In this document: positions 9,601-19,286 of the stretch, piece by piece | How the letters are laid out: each line of letters starts with the position of its first letter | How positions within the stretch are numbered: the stretch's first letter is position 1 | Origin: Chara braunii | Lineage: Eukaryota; Streptophyta; Charophyceae; Charales; Characeae | Direction of reading: 5' to 3' | DNA: 25,277 bases | NCBI GenBank assembly: GCA_003427395.1 | Contig: BFEA01000192.1 | Coordinates: 1,401,849 to 1,427,125 of the forward strand | The notes under the pieces: model-generated | Told to the model about the DNA's origin: nothing | The model's database searches: none | The model's input: the letters and a program-made list of their open reading frames with translations, nothing else | Program-made: the position numbers and the translations under genes

Positions 9601-9676
9601 CATGTTCACAAAACACAACTCCACAAAATAAGCATGTCTAAGCCAGACTTTCAATGGACTTCCACCAACTCATCAG
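9601..9676 (+). repeat. Dispersed repeat, copy 2
   Basis: Counterpart of 8807-8886, offset about 794 bp. Shared blocks include CATGTTCAC, ACAACTCCACA and a GACTT...CCACCAACTC ending. Divergence suggests an old duplication or two members of a dispersed family. Confidence 0.75.
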
Positions 9677-10701
9677 GAGTGCACGGTGAACCAGTGTACC
9701 AGCCCAAAATTGCCCACGCGGAGTACCAGCCCCGTGCTGCACGCAGTGCCAAGGCAGTGCCTCGAGCAGTGCCGTCAAAAACTGGCCTCGTGAGGTACCA
9801 GGCCTGCGCAGCACATTACCAGGCCAGCATGACTGATCATTTCCAAGACGATCAATTCGCAATCTGGACCCTGTGTTACAACGTCGACAAGTGAAAACGA
9901 TCAGAGGCCAATGTGGGTCGTCTCATGGCAATGAAACAGAGGCCCCTGAGCGTCTGCTGGTCACAGGCCGCGGAACTGCAATTGTTCGAATCCAGTGCTT
10001 TTGTTCGAATCCAGTGCTTTTGTTCGAATCCAGTGCTTTTATGTCTAACATCAGCATTCTGTCATATAGCTGTTCTTTAATTCCAAAAACTTAACCAGCC
10101 CGCTCCCCATGTGCTGCACACTGGCAGCCAGGTGGGCATTTGTTTCTGGTTAATACCATCATGTTTTACAGTGTATGCTCACAAACGAGTTTCTGGAATT
10201 TAGAATGCAAGGTTTGCAATAACCTGTTCACATCAGTGCCCGTAACTGAGGGTCAATTTGATTGAACCTGTGACATCCCCCAATCGCCCCCCAAAACCCT
10301 TTCCACTCGACAAGCCCCCCTTCAAACTCCCCAACCACTCCTCGCACTGCAATGTGATCACATTTCAAATGTATGTGTGCTGCACTGTCCTACTGCGGTG
10401 TAGTGAAACGGTTAACCGTGTCTTACAGTGGTGTGATTACAGTGTCAGGCAAAACAACAACCACCAAGATGTGCACGCATAGCACAACCATTCACTGAAA
10501 TACGCACAGAGCAATGCCAGCATGCATTTCGCTCCCAGCAGTTCTGATTATGATGGACAGAAAGACAGCCACGCATGGCAGGTCTACAAACAAATGAGCA
10601 TGGGCAGAGACAGAGTGTAGATAAGACAGACACTGGCACACATATGGTAGGACACAACTGTCAAACTACAGATGGGGTCGATGTCATTACACTACACAAA
10701 C
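9677..10701. other. Non-coding stretch (putative intron) with tandem repeat and C-rich tract
   Basis: Contains the 19-bp triple repeat listed separately and a C-rich tract at about 10275-10345. A palindrome-like CGGTTAACCG lies near 10409. No coding block recognised. Confidence 0.35.
9982..10038 (+). repeat. Perfect 19-bp tandem repeat, three copies
   Basis: TTGTTCGAATCCAGTGCTT occurs three times without mismatch at 9982, 10001 and 10020. Each copy includes GTTCGAATCC, which matches the RNA polymerase III internal box B (T-arm) consensus. No box A or tRNA fold was found nearby. Confidence 0.95.
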
Positions 10702-10950
10702 CTGCAATTGCCCCTCGAGATCAGAGCAGCGTTTGATCTGCTCATCATAAGCTGATTGTGTCCGTGCCACCTCAGACCGTGCAAGCATTTGTGCACGCAA
10801 TTCCACTTCGTACTGCCGCATCCGTTCCTGCTGCGATGCATATTCGTGGAGTTTTTGCTGAATGACTTCCTCACTGTCATCTCCACCCAGGGAAGGTGCT
10901 GCAGACAGTTGTGCAACATGCAGTGCAACATGGTTGTGCTGATGCCGCAT
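10702..10950 (-). CDS. Coiled-coil exon (83 codons) of a minus-strand gene
   Basis: Read on the minus strand, the block runs from an acceptor (CAACTGTTCCAG, AG at 10952-10951) to a donor (CAG|GTTTGT, intron from 10701) and is exactly 83 codons in phase 0. After a short His/Ala-rich start and an acidic linker (LGGDDSEE), it becomes strongly helical: VIQQKLHEYASQQERMRQYE, then ELRAQMLARSE and a CSDLEGQLQ end. Hydrophobic residues fall at a and d heptad positions. It joins in frame to the 33-codon exon at 2871-2969, giving a continuous coiled coil of over 90 residues. The first codon is ATG, but the acceptor before it makes an internal exon as likely as a start. Family unknown; probably a scaffold, tether or motor-tail type protein by composition only. 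Confidence 0.65.
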
Positions 10951-11956
10951 CTGGAACAGTTGAAAGGCACACACAGCACCAGGACATTTTTTAGTTCAGT
11001 GTTTTGCAAAAAACGACACAACATGAAGGAGGCACGCCATTGCGAGTGTCATCAGGCACCCGTCCAACATGAGGAACGACAAAAGATGTAGGCAACAAAT
11101 GAAAAAACGGGGAACAGCACCAAAGATGCGGAAAGAAAAGCCCCAACTCCATCAAAAACTGCATTTCAATGTCAGCAGAAATGACATTTCAGATGCGTGG
11201 GGAACAACTCTTGGTTACAAAACACAAAACACAAAGAGCAATAGAAAACTTTTCAGATACAACTTCCTTACAAACTTCACTCAAAAGTTCATATTCAAGA
11301 ACATTACCAAACAGGCAAAAGTGTTCACATACTCTTCATCCAAGTTCATAGGGATACAATAAAAGACCAGAAACACTTTACACATTGACACACATGCATG
11401 TATGTGTGTAGTACTGTGTATGTCTGTTATCGAAAAAACAACAAAGAGAACCATCATTTCATTCTCCGAAATCAACAAAAAATTGAAGCACAAGGTGCAC
11501 TCACGAAATGTGTGTGGTTGAGCAGGGGTCCACACGTGTCCGTCCACTAAAAACACACTCGCACCAAGAAGTGTGCATGAGTGCATACCATCTCTCCAAA
11601 CAGGCAGGAGAAAAGCAGGGTCATGTCAGCCGATATCATGATCTTCATGCCACACCACAAGCCATGCTCAGACCCCGCCATCCATGCCACAAGCTCTCAG
11701 TGCAATGAACCCAGTTCGTGAAGACACTTGTCAACAATGCCAGCCCATATAGATATCAACCTGCTGATGAATGTCAATAATCGTAATTGTGTCCAGATAG
11801 AATGAGATGGGAAATCATACACAGACGAAGGAGAGAGAGGGGAGAATAGACTAAGAGGGGAGAACTCAACAATGCCCACTCCTGCTTCGGGCTCCCTCCT
11901 CTCTCACCACCTCAGTAATCAATAACCCAAACACAAATCCGAAGTTCTCTCTCAAT

Positions 11957-11970
11957 GTGCCACGTGGCAC
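11957..11970. promoter_or_regulatory. Perfect palindrome with G-box core
   Basis: GTGCCACGTGGCAC is an exact 14-bp palindrome centred on CACGTG, the plant G-box bound by bZIP and bHLH factors. A related GGCACGTGGCAG lies at 12145-12156. With no gene start nearby, the role is unknown; it may simply belong to a repeat. Confidence 0.4.
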
Positions 11971-12118
11971 GTCAGCCTGTCCTCATCAGCGAACTGGAGA
12001 ATGTCGACATCAAGATACCAGGTACGTATCCACAATAACCCCAGTCTTGATCTCCTTCCGAAGTGACGATGAATCAGAACCACACTATCAATCACGTAGT
12101 CCCACCACATCAGAGTAC

Positions 12119-12163
12119 ATGTGGCAGCAGCCACGTCAGCAGCGGCACGTGGCAGCTGCCACA
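12119..12163. repeat. Cluster of GTGGCAGC/GCCAC inverted motifs
   Basis: Within 45 bp are GTGGCAGCAGCCAC (12121-12134) and the exact palindrome GTGGCAGCTGCCAC (12149-12162), separated by GTCAGCAGCGGCAC. Both are able to form short hairpins. Confidence 0.7.
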
Positions 12164-13366
12164 TCAGCATGCCAAGAAGACAATTACCAGCCAGCCACTA
12201 TGCCAGCCAGCAGCGTGTCTCCGTCTCTCCTCATATGCCAGCATAGAGCCAGCGTCCAGCCAGTGTCACAGCGTCGCACCAGCGTCAAGTCAACGCGTGA
12301 AATCTGCATTGACGCAAGACTGAATGCCCGTCAAAGCCAGGAAGTCAGCTCTTATGTGGTGTTGACGCGGGGTCTGGACCCCGGATGCTGTATGCCTCAG
12401 CCGTCCAGATCTCAATGCGAACAAGGGTCCAGATTGATCTGAAACTGTACTCCTCCCGCCCTGGATGCTGTCTGGGTACCTGCACACAACAAGTGAGTGT
12501 ATCCAACCAAGGGCCTGGGTGCGGTACCTTTGACTCTACGGTTGACTTGACTCTTGAATTTCCTGCGTGCAGCGCTCGGTCACACAGCCTCACTCAACAG
12601 ACTCAGGCCTGGGCGTGTCTTGGTCACACATCCCAGCACAGACCAACCCAGGTCTGCGTTTCCTGGGGCAGAATTCTGAGCCCCAGGCTACTTCTGAACA
12701 GGGTTACTGCACTCAGAACATAACCCAAAATCCCAGGCGATGCATCAGAAGCAAAAAAATGTAAGGATGTGTTTAGGCCTAGCCATGAGATCTGCATGTG
12801 AGACCAGGACTGCATTCCCCTGTATGTGACGGGAGGACAGCATTCCCCCACCCATCCCCGCCCTTCCCTGCCCCGCCCACGCCATGTCTTCCATAAAATA
12901 GAGCCCATTTGCGTCCCTTCTACACTGCAAACCTCACAGATCCGCCCACAACATCCAGTGACTACAGCTTCAATTCAATTGGCTGGTTCTTTCTTCTCTT
13001 CCAATCGAATTTATCCAAGAGCTTGCGATAGTGACATGTCAAAGCTAACAATCTGGCATGTCAGAACCGTAACCCGCTTCCAAATGAGAGATCTGCAAGG
13101 GGATAACTGTATGAAATGAGTAAACCGAGTACAAGGAAACGGGACGAAGAAAAGGACATACAAAAGTAAAGAGGGGACATTAAAATCAAAGGGAGAAGAG
13201 GAAGGGAGTAAAGGGAACGGAAAAGACAGGAAACGAGTTCAACAAATTGCCATAGAGAGACACAAAACACAGTGGCCACTCAAGGGCTGGGTGCACAGAA
13301 AAATGGAGAAGCGGGTATTGCCTATTGAGCAGCCTACTGACCGTGGAAGATCCGTTGGGGAATAGC

Positions 13367-13531
13367 AGCACTGCATTCTACAGTCACTGTGTCGAATGGC
13401 ATGGCGAGACAGGTATCCTGGGTAATACAGAGGTGCAATGATAGCACTGCAATGATAGCACTGCATTCTACAGTCATTGTGTCAAACGGCATGGCACAGA
13501 CTAGTATCCCAGATAATACAGAGGTGCAATG
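13367..13531. repeat. Direct repeat pair of about 75 bp
   Basis: Copies at 13367-13441 and 13457-13531 share AGCACTGCATTCTACAGTCA, TGTGTC, GGCATGGC and AATACAGAGGTGCAATG, with scattered differences. A short AGCACTGCAATGAT duplication lies between them. A second, shorter direct repeat (CTCTTGCAGAAT...CTGCT.TTGCTCAC) follows at 13568-13596 and 13636-13665. Confidence 0.85.
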
Positions 13532-13665
13532 GTTGCAGTCATCTTGGCACTGCAATTCCAGCCCTTCTCTTGCAGAATGAACCTGCTGTTGCTCACAGTT
13601 AATGAGAGGGATGGATCCAAGGTCGGAATGTTCAGCTCTTGCAGAATTACTCTGCTATTGCTCAC

Positions 13666-15190
13666 CCTGGGGATGACAACCTTTCAGTATTGCACTGTAG
13701 ATCGCTAAGAAAGGTCTGTTTTACACCTCAGGCTGCTGTATTCAATCTTCAAGTGCTGAGGATGCAGTTCAATGTCCGTGCAGCTGGAGGAGATCCGGCA
13801 CAGGTGCAGCCGGAGTTCAACATTGAACATGAGCAAGGATGGTGCAGTCCATAGTGCCATCAAGGACAGCCTACGCAACAGAGACATACTTTATGTGCCA
13901 GCTTCCTCGAAAATATATGTGACGCAAGTATTTTGTTAGCATGCCAAAATGAAAGCAGACTGCCTGTGTCCCCAAAAGGCATGTCAAGACCGGCGCAGCA
14001 CACTGGGCAGTTACTAAGCATACGCAGAAGACAAACACGACGACGCAACACAGCTCTGATGGCACAGGCTATCACTGATCATCGCTTCATGGCAATCAGA
14101 GTGCAGAATGGCATGGCAAACTGACGGCCCTCTGAAGGGTATCACGTCGTGATCAGATGCAACGGAGGCCATAGGATAGGTCAAACTGCCTGCCGGAGGA
14201 GAGAGAGCTTCACCTCCTTGGAAGGTTGGGTCCTGGAACCCGATTTAACCTGCCAGATTGAGTGGGACTCGGCCTATTCATGATAGTGCCATGCCCAGCC
14301 ACTTTCCCACACACCACGGATGATCCGCAAAAAGGTTATGACCCTGAGTGGCCTGGACGACAGAGGGCATACACACAGATACCCAAATCCATGTGAGATG
14401 TATTATTCTGAGGGGCAGGCTGTAGCTCCAGTCACATTCCCTTGACGGTCATAGACAAAACTTCCGTATTCAGACCAGCCACACCACAGTCGTCTTCCCA
14501 GCCGAATTCTCAAAGAGAATAACATTGTGATTATAAGCAAGAAAACATGCATTAGTACCGCATACCAGTACTGCCCTTGCCATGGCACTATGAGATCAAT
14601 AGGCTCCACATATCACACGGACGGGGGAGGTGCATTTCAGTCCCTGGAGTGACTACCAGGCACTACAGGCTGCTATGACTCCTATGGCTCCACAAGCACC
14701 TTGTGGACGTAGGACTCTATGTGTACTTTCTTATGCCCGCGTGCATTTCGAGAGCAGCAACATCACTTCCTGTTATTGCGTGCATGGCAGCAGAGCAGGT
14801 CTCTGCACCCTACCCGAGGTGCAACGGTCGCAATATGCACATACAGACAAGGTTACCGGTCAAGGCGGCAGAGAAGGGGAACGTCTGTGTAAAGAGGTAT
14901 CCATTATGGGAGATCTGACAATGAATGCATTGATGACGGTGAGGATGACAAGGAACAAGGGGAAGAAGAGGGATGGATATACGGCAGTGCAGCGGGAAGA
15001 CGGAGCAGAAAGTGCAGGAAGGAATCAGCCCGGGAGACTCGGAGGGAGAACTGGCAGATAAGTCCCGAGTCTCCCACTCCGCTCGATAACTCCATTCTTA
15101 TTCTTGCAGGTTATTTGCAAGCATAGTCCACGATTTGTTCGTCCGTGTCTGCCACAGAGCATTCTGAAGCAGAGATGGTAGGTCTCCGAC
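13666..15190. other. Non-coding or unresolved stretch
   Basis: A + strand frame at about 14903-15117 is acidic then basic (IDDGEDDKEQGEEEGW, later RRSRKCRKESARETRR) and could be an exon, but its borders are unclear. Otherwise no coding block is recognised. CpG becomes visibly more frequent from about here rightwards. Confidence 0.25.
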
Positions 15191-15565
15191 CGTCGTCCAT
15201 GGCAGCTGCATCAGCAGCTTGCATATGCTCTCCTAGGCCAGTCCGTACTTCTATTAGAGCTCCAGGTGCTGGCTGACCACAAAGCCACCTGCAACATGGG
15301 CGTCACCATGCATGCCATCTCCCAGTGCAGTCCGTATTTCTATCAGAGCTACAAGAGCTACAGGTTCTGGCTGACCACAAAGCGACCTGCAAAGTGGCCC
15401 TGGAAAACATACGTACGGCACAAAGCAGTAGAAACGCGCTTCACATGCGAAGGACCTCATCTTCCCATCAACATCATCATCACGGGAAATCCAAAAAAGA
15501 CACTTCCAAAACTGTCAGCTTTCCCGACAACAGCCAGCAAAACGCACACAGCAAGCATTGGCTAG
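15191..15565 (+). CDS. Unrecognised plus-strand open frame containing a duplicated exon-like block
   Basis: A frame of about 125 codons with no ATG near its start runs to TAG at the right end. Inside it, a block starting at 15242 reads SVLLLELQVLADHKATCN; a diverged copy starting at 15331, in a different frame, reads SVFLSELQELQVLADHKATC. Both blocks are preceded by pyrimidine-containing AG (GGCCAG and GTGCAG), as expected for exon starts. Most differences within the matching codons are in third positions or are an in-frame 6-bp indel. The Leu/Glu/Gln content suggests a helical, coiled-coil-like segment. I could not identify donors shared by both copies. The family is unknown. Confidence 0.3.
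   Translation, partial: RRPWQLHQQLAYALLGQSVLLLELQVLADHKATCNMGVTMHAISQCSPYFYQSYKSYRFWLTTKRPAKWPWKTYVRHKAVETRFTCEGPHLPINIIITGNPKKTLPKLSAFPTTASKTHTASIG
15242..15393 (+). repeat. Tandem duplication of an exon-like segment
   Basis: Copy 1 covers about 15242-15294 and copy 2 about 15331-15393, with the shared core CTGGCTGACCACAAAGC. Copy 2 has an additional 6 bp in its middle. The 89-bp offset puts them in different frames of the genomic sequence. Confidence 0.8.
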
Positions 15566-15795
15566 AAAGTGTGAAACGAGATGGCATTGAATGTCTCAAG
15601 GCTAGAAAATGTAGCAAATTCTACACACGACGAAGCGTCCCCATGCCGATGGTCCATACATAGACATCATTGCTCCTACTGCGTACCATACGCTTTACCC
15701 CGACACCCTAAAAGACATGTCGAAGCGCTACAGCCTATAGGTGATACCGGCGAGATAACCCCGTAGACCATCCAGAAAGAGAAGGAGACGGGGAC

Positions 15796-15893
15796 GTATA
15801 GAAGGAGGCCGAAGGTCCGTTTCCCCTTGAGGGAAACCAACCGGAGGTATAAAAAGAGGCCGAAGGTCCGTTTTCCCTGGAGGGAAACCAACC
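15796..15893. repeat. Two 47-bp hairpin-bearing repeats
   Basis: Units at 15796-15842 and 15847-15893 are separated by GGAG. Each has GTATA(G/A)AA, then GAGGCCGAAGGTCCG, then an inverted repeat (GTTTCCC...AGGGAAAC) and CCAACC. The second unit contains TATAAAAA, a good TATA-box sequence on the + strand, while the first has TATAGAAG. Confidence 0.9.
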
Positions 15894-16746
15894 AACCGTG
15901 GATTTAACACAGTAGACAGAAAACAAAACAATTAAGTAATGTCGTGATCTATATGGAAAGGTCCATTTGTAGATGCTTGTCTGTTGGAAAAGCATTCCAG
16001 TGTGGCTCGACAGAGTACAGCGACAGACGAGGGCAGAGTTTCTCCCACTATTCGCCAAAGAACTGTCCTCGCAACAGTTACGCAATGCATGACGGGGCTA
16101 ACATATGCAGTACAGCGCACCAAACGCTAGCTCCCATCAACGAGGATCTTCGAGGGAAGTAAGCACAACGACGGACGAGGTAACATGACTACCGTAGCAA
16201 AAAGGAAACTCCGTTTCGAGAGAAGCAAGTCTGATGAATAACAACTCTATTTTTACACAACCTTTGCTGTCCTGCAATGAATGACCAGAAATGGAAGACC
16301 CGCCCTGAAATCTTGGAAACGAAACTGATCTTCACAATCCAGAAAAACAAAAAACAACTCGTCTTCATAATGACAAACGCCCTTAACCTCCCAGCCTCTT
16401 CGAGATGGCCACCGTTTCCCGAGTCGTAAAGCCTGAGACTCAACTACACGTTACATAGCCTTTTCTGCGGCACAGGCAAGCAACTGGTGCTGCTGCTCTC
16501 TTCGCGGAAAGTCTCAGGTCCTGAAAAAATATTCAGGCGGAACGTTAGATACGCATTCTTCTTCAGCGACCCCCTGTGCCATCTGAGTACTCCATAATCA
16601 ATCACTACCTGGCGCGACGCAGGACAAAGGTGACCTTCCTTCCTGCATCCCTGGGACACCATCAAGGGCGGCGGGTCTTGAGGATTACTGATTCCAACAG
16701 GGTTCACTAACTCTGTAAGGATCTTTACGGATAATCAGAGCCTGCT

Positions 16747-16798
16747 GACCGGGAAAGAGCTAGCTATCACCCGACCAGGGAAGAGCTAGCTATCACCT
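16747..16798. repeat. Tandem 27-bp-period repeat, two copies
   Basis: GACCGGGAAAGAGCTAGCTATCACC at 16747 is followed by GACCAGGGAAGAGCTAGCTATCACC at 16774. Two mismatches. Confidence 0.9.
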
Positions 16799-17337
16799 GC
16801 ATCTCAAGTTCAGCCCTACCCGACTTAAACAGACCCAAGGAAGAGGATTATCCAAAGAGCTGAATTTCGCGTTATTGAGACGGGACGGCAAAGCCATACA
16901 CCATTGGCTGATGACCTTGCAAGACCCACTACAACCCATCCCGACAGACAGCCTTAAGCGTCCAGCTGGAAACTACATGTCTTCCAATGAGAATCCTGCA
17001 AGACGCACTGCTATATTCGTCCCCATACCGCCTTCACCCGAACAGAACGCCCGGCCATTGTGCCCGACTAATAAAGTCGCAACAAATACAGATAAAATGA
17101 CCGGGCGTTCTATTCCGGTGAGGACAGTAGGTGGCGCCGGGCTCATCTGTCCGCAGAGTTTGCATGCAACTCTTAGCGTAGCGTGTGTTGAGACGGTCCT
17201 GAGGCTTTCCCGAAAGCAGTCTCGGTAGACGATATCAACCAATGCGGATCACATGCCAAGAAAGTTCATTCGTTCTTCTATTCACCATTTCCTGGTATCG
17301 TTTTTCCTTCTGAATTTAACTGTTCTATCTGATTGCA

Positions 17338-17403
17338 TCCGGATTCGAACTTGCGTCTGTACTTCAACAGTTCGTAGGTGTACCAACTAAGCTAGGCTCG
17401 TCG
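17338..17403 (-). other. Degenerate tRNA-like element (Pol III boxes A and B)
   Basis: On the minus strand TAGCTTAGTTGG (17394-17383) matches the box A consensus exactly and AGTTCGAATCC (17351-17341) nearly matches box B, about 32 bp apart, as in a tRNA gene without intron. A candidate anticodon loop CTGTTGA lies between. The acceptor stem (bases flanking box A and after box B) does not pair and the T stem is poor, so this is not a functional tRNA. It is best explained as a decayed tRNA or the head of a tRNA-derived SINE. Confidence 0.55.
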
Positions 17404-17984
17404 GTTTTCCCCGGATCTTCTACTCGACAGGTCTTCAAGAACTGGATAGCCCGACGAGACGAGCGAGCAGCAAAAGAGCTCACATCGTCGCCGGGCAACT
17501 ACCTAGTGCGCAGTCCAAGCTCTCCCTCGCTTGACAGCGCGAGCGGCCCGACGCGTGCCCCTCCGTTTCCTGGCGCCCACTGCAACCCCTCTCCTATTTT
17601 CAGAGAATCAACCTCAATCGCCGTCACAGAACGGCGGACGTACAGGATCTTCGATGAACCTGTACGTCGTTTATACCCCATTCATGGGATCTGTTCACTC
17701 CTTCGACCACCTACAGGCGGCACGACATTCACCCGACCCCAATGCCCTCGCCCGCTGATACTACACAGCTGATTGCCACCACTTGACGATCAATCCGCGC
17801 TTGTCAGACTGCTTGATTGATCCATTCATTGATTGATGACTGGCTCCATAAATATGGACACATTGAGAAGAAAAGAACGCATTGGATACACATTACCCGC
17901 GTACTCAGACAAGCAATCGACCGTTCTCATCGGCTGGTTGCGTTCACTTCAACCGTCGTCGGCCGTGGATTGACGGCCCCTACA
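17404..17984. other. CpG-rich stretch without a recognised gene
   Basis: Contains a perfect 10-bp hairpin (listed separately). Open frames on both strands at 17499-17772 are Ser/Pro/Arg-rich and unconvincing. Confidence 0.3.
17637..17668. repeat. Perfect inverted repeat, 10-bp arms, 12-nt loop
   Basis: GACGTACAGG at 17637-17646 pairs exactly with CCTGTACGTC at 17659-17668. A U run does not follow, so it is not called a terminator. Confidence 0.7.
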
Positions 17985-18765
17985 CTTCCTTTGACCCAGC
18001 CACTTCGCGCATTTCAAAAAATTGGCAAGAACATAAAATTATCAATGTCGCCGAAGGCAAATTGTTAATCATCGACATGGATTTCAAAACTCCCATTATT
18101 AAAAAAAAAAAAAATCGCGGAAGAGTAATCGATTTCACTGTACAACTCCGAAACCCGCTTAAACGCTCAATCGCTTTCCCTGTAACCCTGCACCAAATAC
18201 CCGAAAAAAATACACCGCGATGTAAACAGACGCCCCGACATCTCTCTTCTATGTTACTTCCCGAGTTTCCTTGTGACCTCTTTTCTCCACCATACACACG
18301 TCCGCACGATTGCTAGAAGCGGACGATTCATAGCGTCAAGGAAGGGATCATGGGATCGAACTTCTCCTGACAAACATGAATTTTCACGTTCGCAAAAAAA
18401 CACTGCGGCATTGACATGGGGAGGAGGAGATCGAAATTGATGTGATCGGCGCTGGTGGGTTTTTGCGAATGTGAAAACTCATGTTGGGCAGGAGGCGGCT
18501 CCATTGCATGATCCCTTGCTTGACGTCTGGTTACGTGGAGGACAGATGTTGGGACGTCTGATTTCAAAGCGGGGTACTTTTCAGGGAAATTGGTTCAGGG
18601 CGATAGGGAAACTGATTGAGCGTGTAAGCGGAATTGAGAGTTCTACAACGAAATTTGTTGTTCTGTTCTATGATTCTCTTTCATAGTGTGAATTCGCTGT
18701 AATGATTCCTAATCTTGAAATTTTTCAAAATGCCTGAAGGTGTGGATCAAAGGAGTAGCCAGTAA
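17985..18765. repeat. Large imperfect palindrome (diverged inverted repeat)
   Basis: The left arm (about 17985-18420) is the reverse complement of the right arm (about 18438-18765), with only about 17 bp between. Near the centre, CATGAATTTTCACGTTCGCA on the left matches CATGAGTTTTCACATTCGCA on the reverse of the right arm. Farther out, the reverse of the left arm around 18190-18130 (AAAGCGATTGAGCGTTTAAGCGG) matches + strand AAACTGATTGAGCGTGTAAGCGG near 18610. At the outer end CCTTTGACCCAGCCA matches the reverse of TGGATCAAAGG near 18745. The left arm carries extra sequence (about 70 bp near 18265-18330 and an A run at 18101-18114). Differences show no codon-position bias in either frame, so it is probably non-coding. 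It could be a foldback/MITE-like element or an inverted duplication giving a long hairpin RNA. Confidence 0.8.
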
Positions 18766-18878
18766 GATAATTAGTCGACGGAGATCGCTATGCTGATCAG
18801 AGATGACTTACTGTTAGACGAAAAGATTAGAGAACCGGATAAACATCGTGAGCACCGGAGGCCCCCCAACTAGATTCT

Positions 18879-19139
18879 TTGAAAGAAAATAAGATTCTTA
18901 GCGAGACCAATCAATACTTACTGATCATTCCGGGAATGGTCCATGATCACCTGGGCATTCAGACGATTGTGCGCTGTGGATCAACCAAACTCGCACCGAA
19001 TAGACACAAACGTGGATTACGTACCAGAATTGGACAGATCATGAGAGTTTCGTTCATTGATATCTCCGGCAAGGACGTCATCGTCAAGAGACATCAGAGC
19101 CATCAAACGGCGACTCTGCGATTCTTGAGCTCCATTTAA
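18879..19139 (+). CDS. Unrecognised short open frame
   Basis: Eighty-six codons starting with ATG or nearby; the translation includes LLIIPGMVHDHLGIQTIVRC and IGQIMRVSFIDISGKDVIVK. It looks protein-like, but no family is evident. The minus strand over 19028-19110 is also open (LMALMSLDDDVLAGDINERN) and ends at a donor-like CTG|GTACGT, so the coding strand is undecided. It could equally be chance. Confidence 0.15.
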   Translation: MKENKILSETNQYLLIIPGMVHDHLGIQTIVRCGSTKLAPNRHKRGLRTRIGQIMRVSFIDISGKDVIVKRHQSHQTATLRFLSSI

Positions 19140-19203
19140 TCCAAGAGCCCACGTTGGATGTTTCGCACCCTCTGGCCCAAACCAGACACGTAACTGAACC
19201 AGC

Positions 19204-19205
<2 letters not shown>

Positions 19206-19262
<57 letters not shown>

Positions 19263-19286
19263 TGTGTGTGTGTGTGTGTGTGTGTT
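19206..19286. repeat. (CT)n(GT)n compound microsatellite
   Basis: CT repeats for about 53 bp pass into GT repeats for about 27 bp. Open frames on both strands across it, up to 181 codons on the minus strand, are produced by the repeat. Confidence 0.95.

Larger units (their letters stand above)
10951..13366. other. Non-coding stretch (putative large intron), low CpG
   Basis: No coding block recognised. Notable contents are two exact palindromes at 11957 and 12149 (listed separately), a GA-rich run near 11829-11860 and purine-rich sequence 13136-13260. A minus-strand 42-nt block near 11507-11548 has splice-like edges (TTTTTAG and GTGAGT) in phase 0 but is too short to call. Confidence 0.35.
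15566..17340. other. Non-coding or decayed stretch
   Basis: Holds the 47-bp hairpin repeats at 15796-15893 and a 25-bp near-tandem repeat at 16747-16798 (GACC.GGGAAGAGCTAGCTATCACC). A + strand frame from about 16289 to 16590 has one stop and reads ETKLIFTIQKNKKQLVFIMT and KQLVLLLSSRKVSG; it may be a decayed coding remnant, but I cannot name it. Other frames up to 117 codons are unremarkable. Confidence 0.3.

Noticed and set aside
16189-16707. Decayed gene on the + strand
   Set aside because: A partly open frame looks protein-like but has several stops and no recognisable family, so it is mentioned only as a possible remnant.
17882-18316. 144-codon + strand frame in the left arm of the palindrome
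   Set aside because: The other arm has stops in the same frame, and differences between arms show no third-position bias, so coding constraint is not supported.
19027-19110. Minus-strand exon ending CTG|GTACGT
   Set aside because: Weak acceptor, and the only phase-compatible next block would require an intron of about 51 bp, far shorter than others inferred here.
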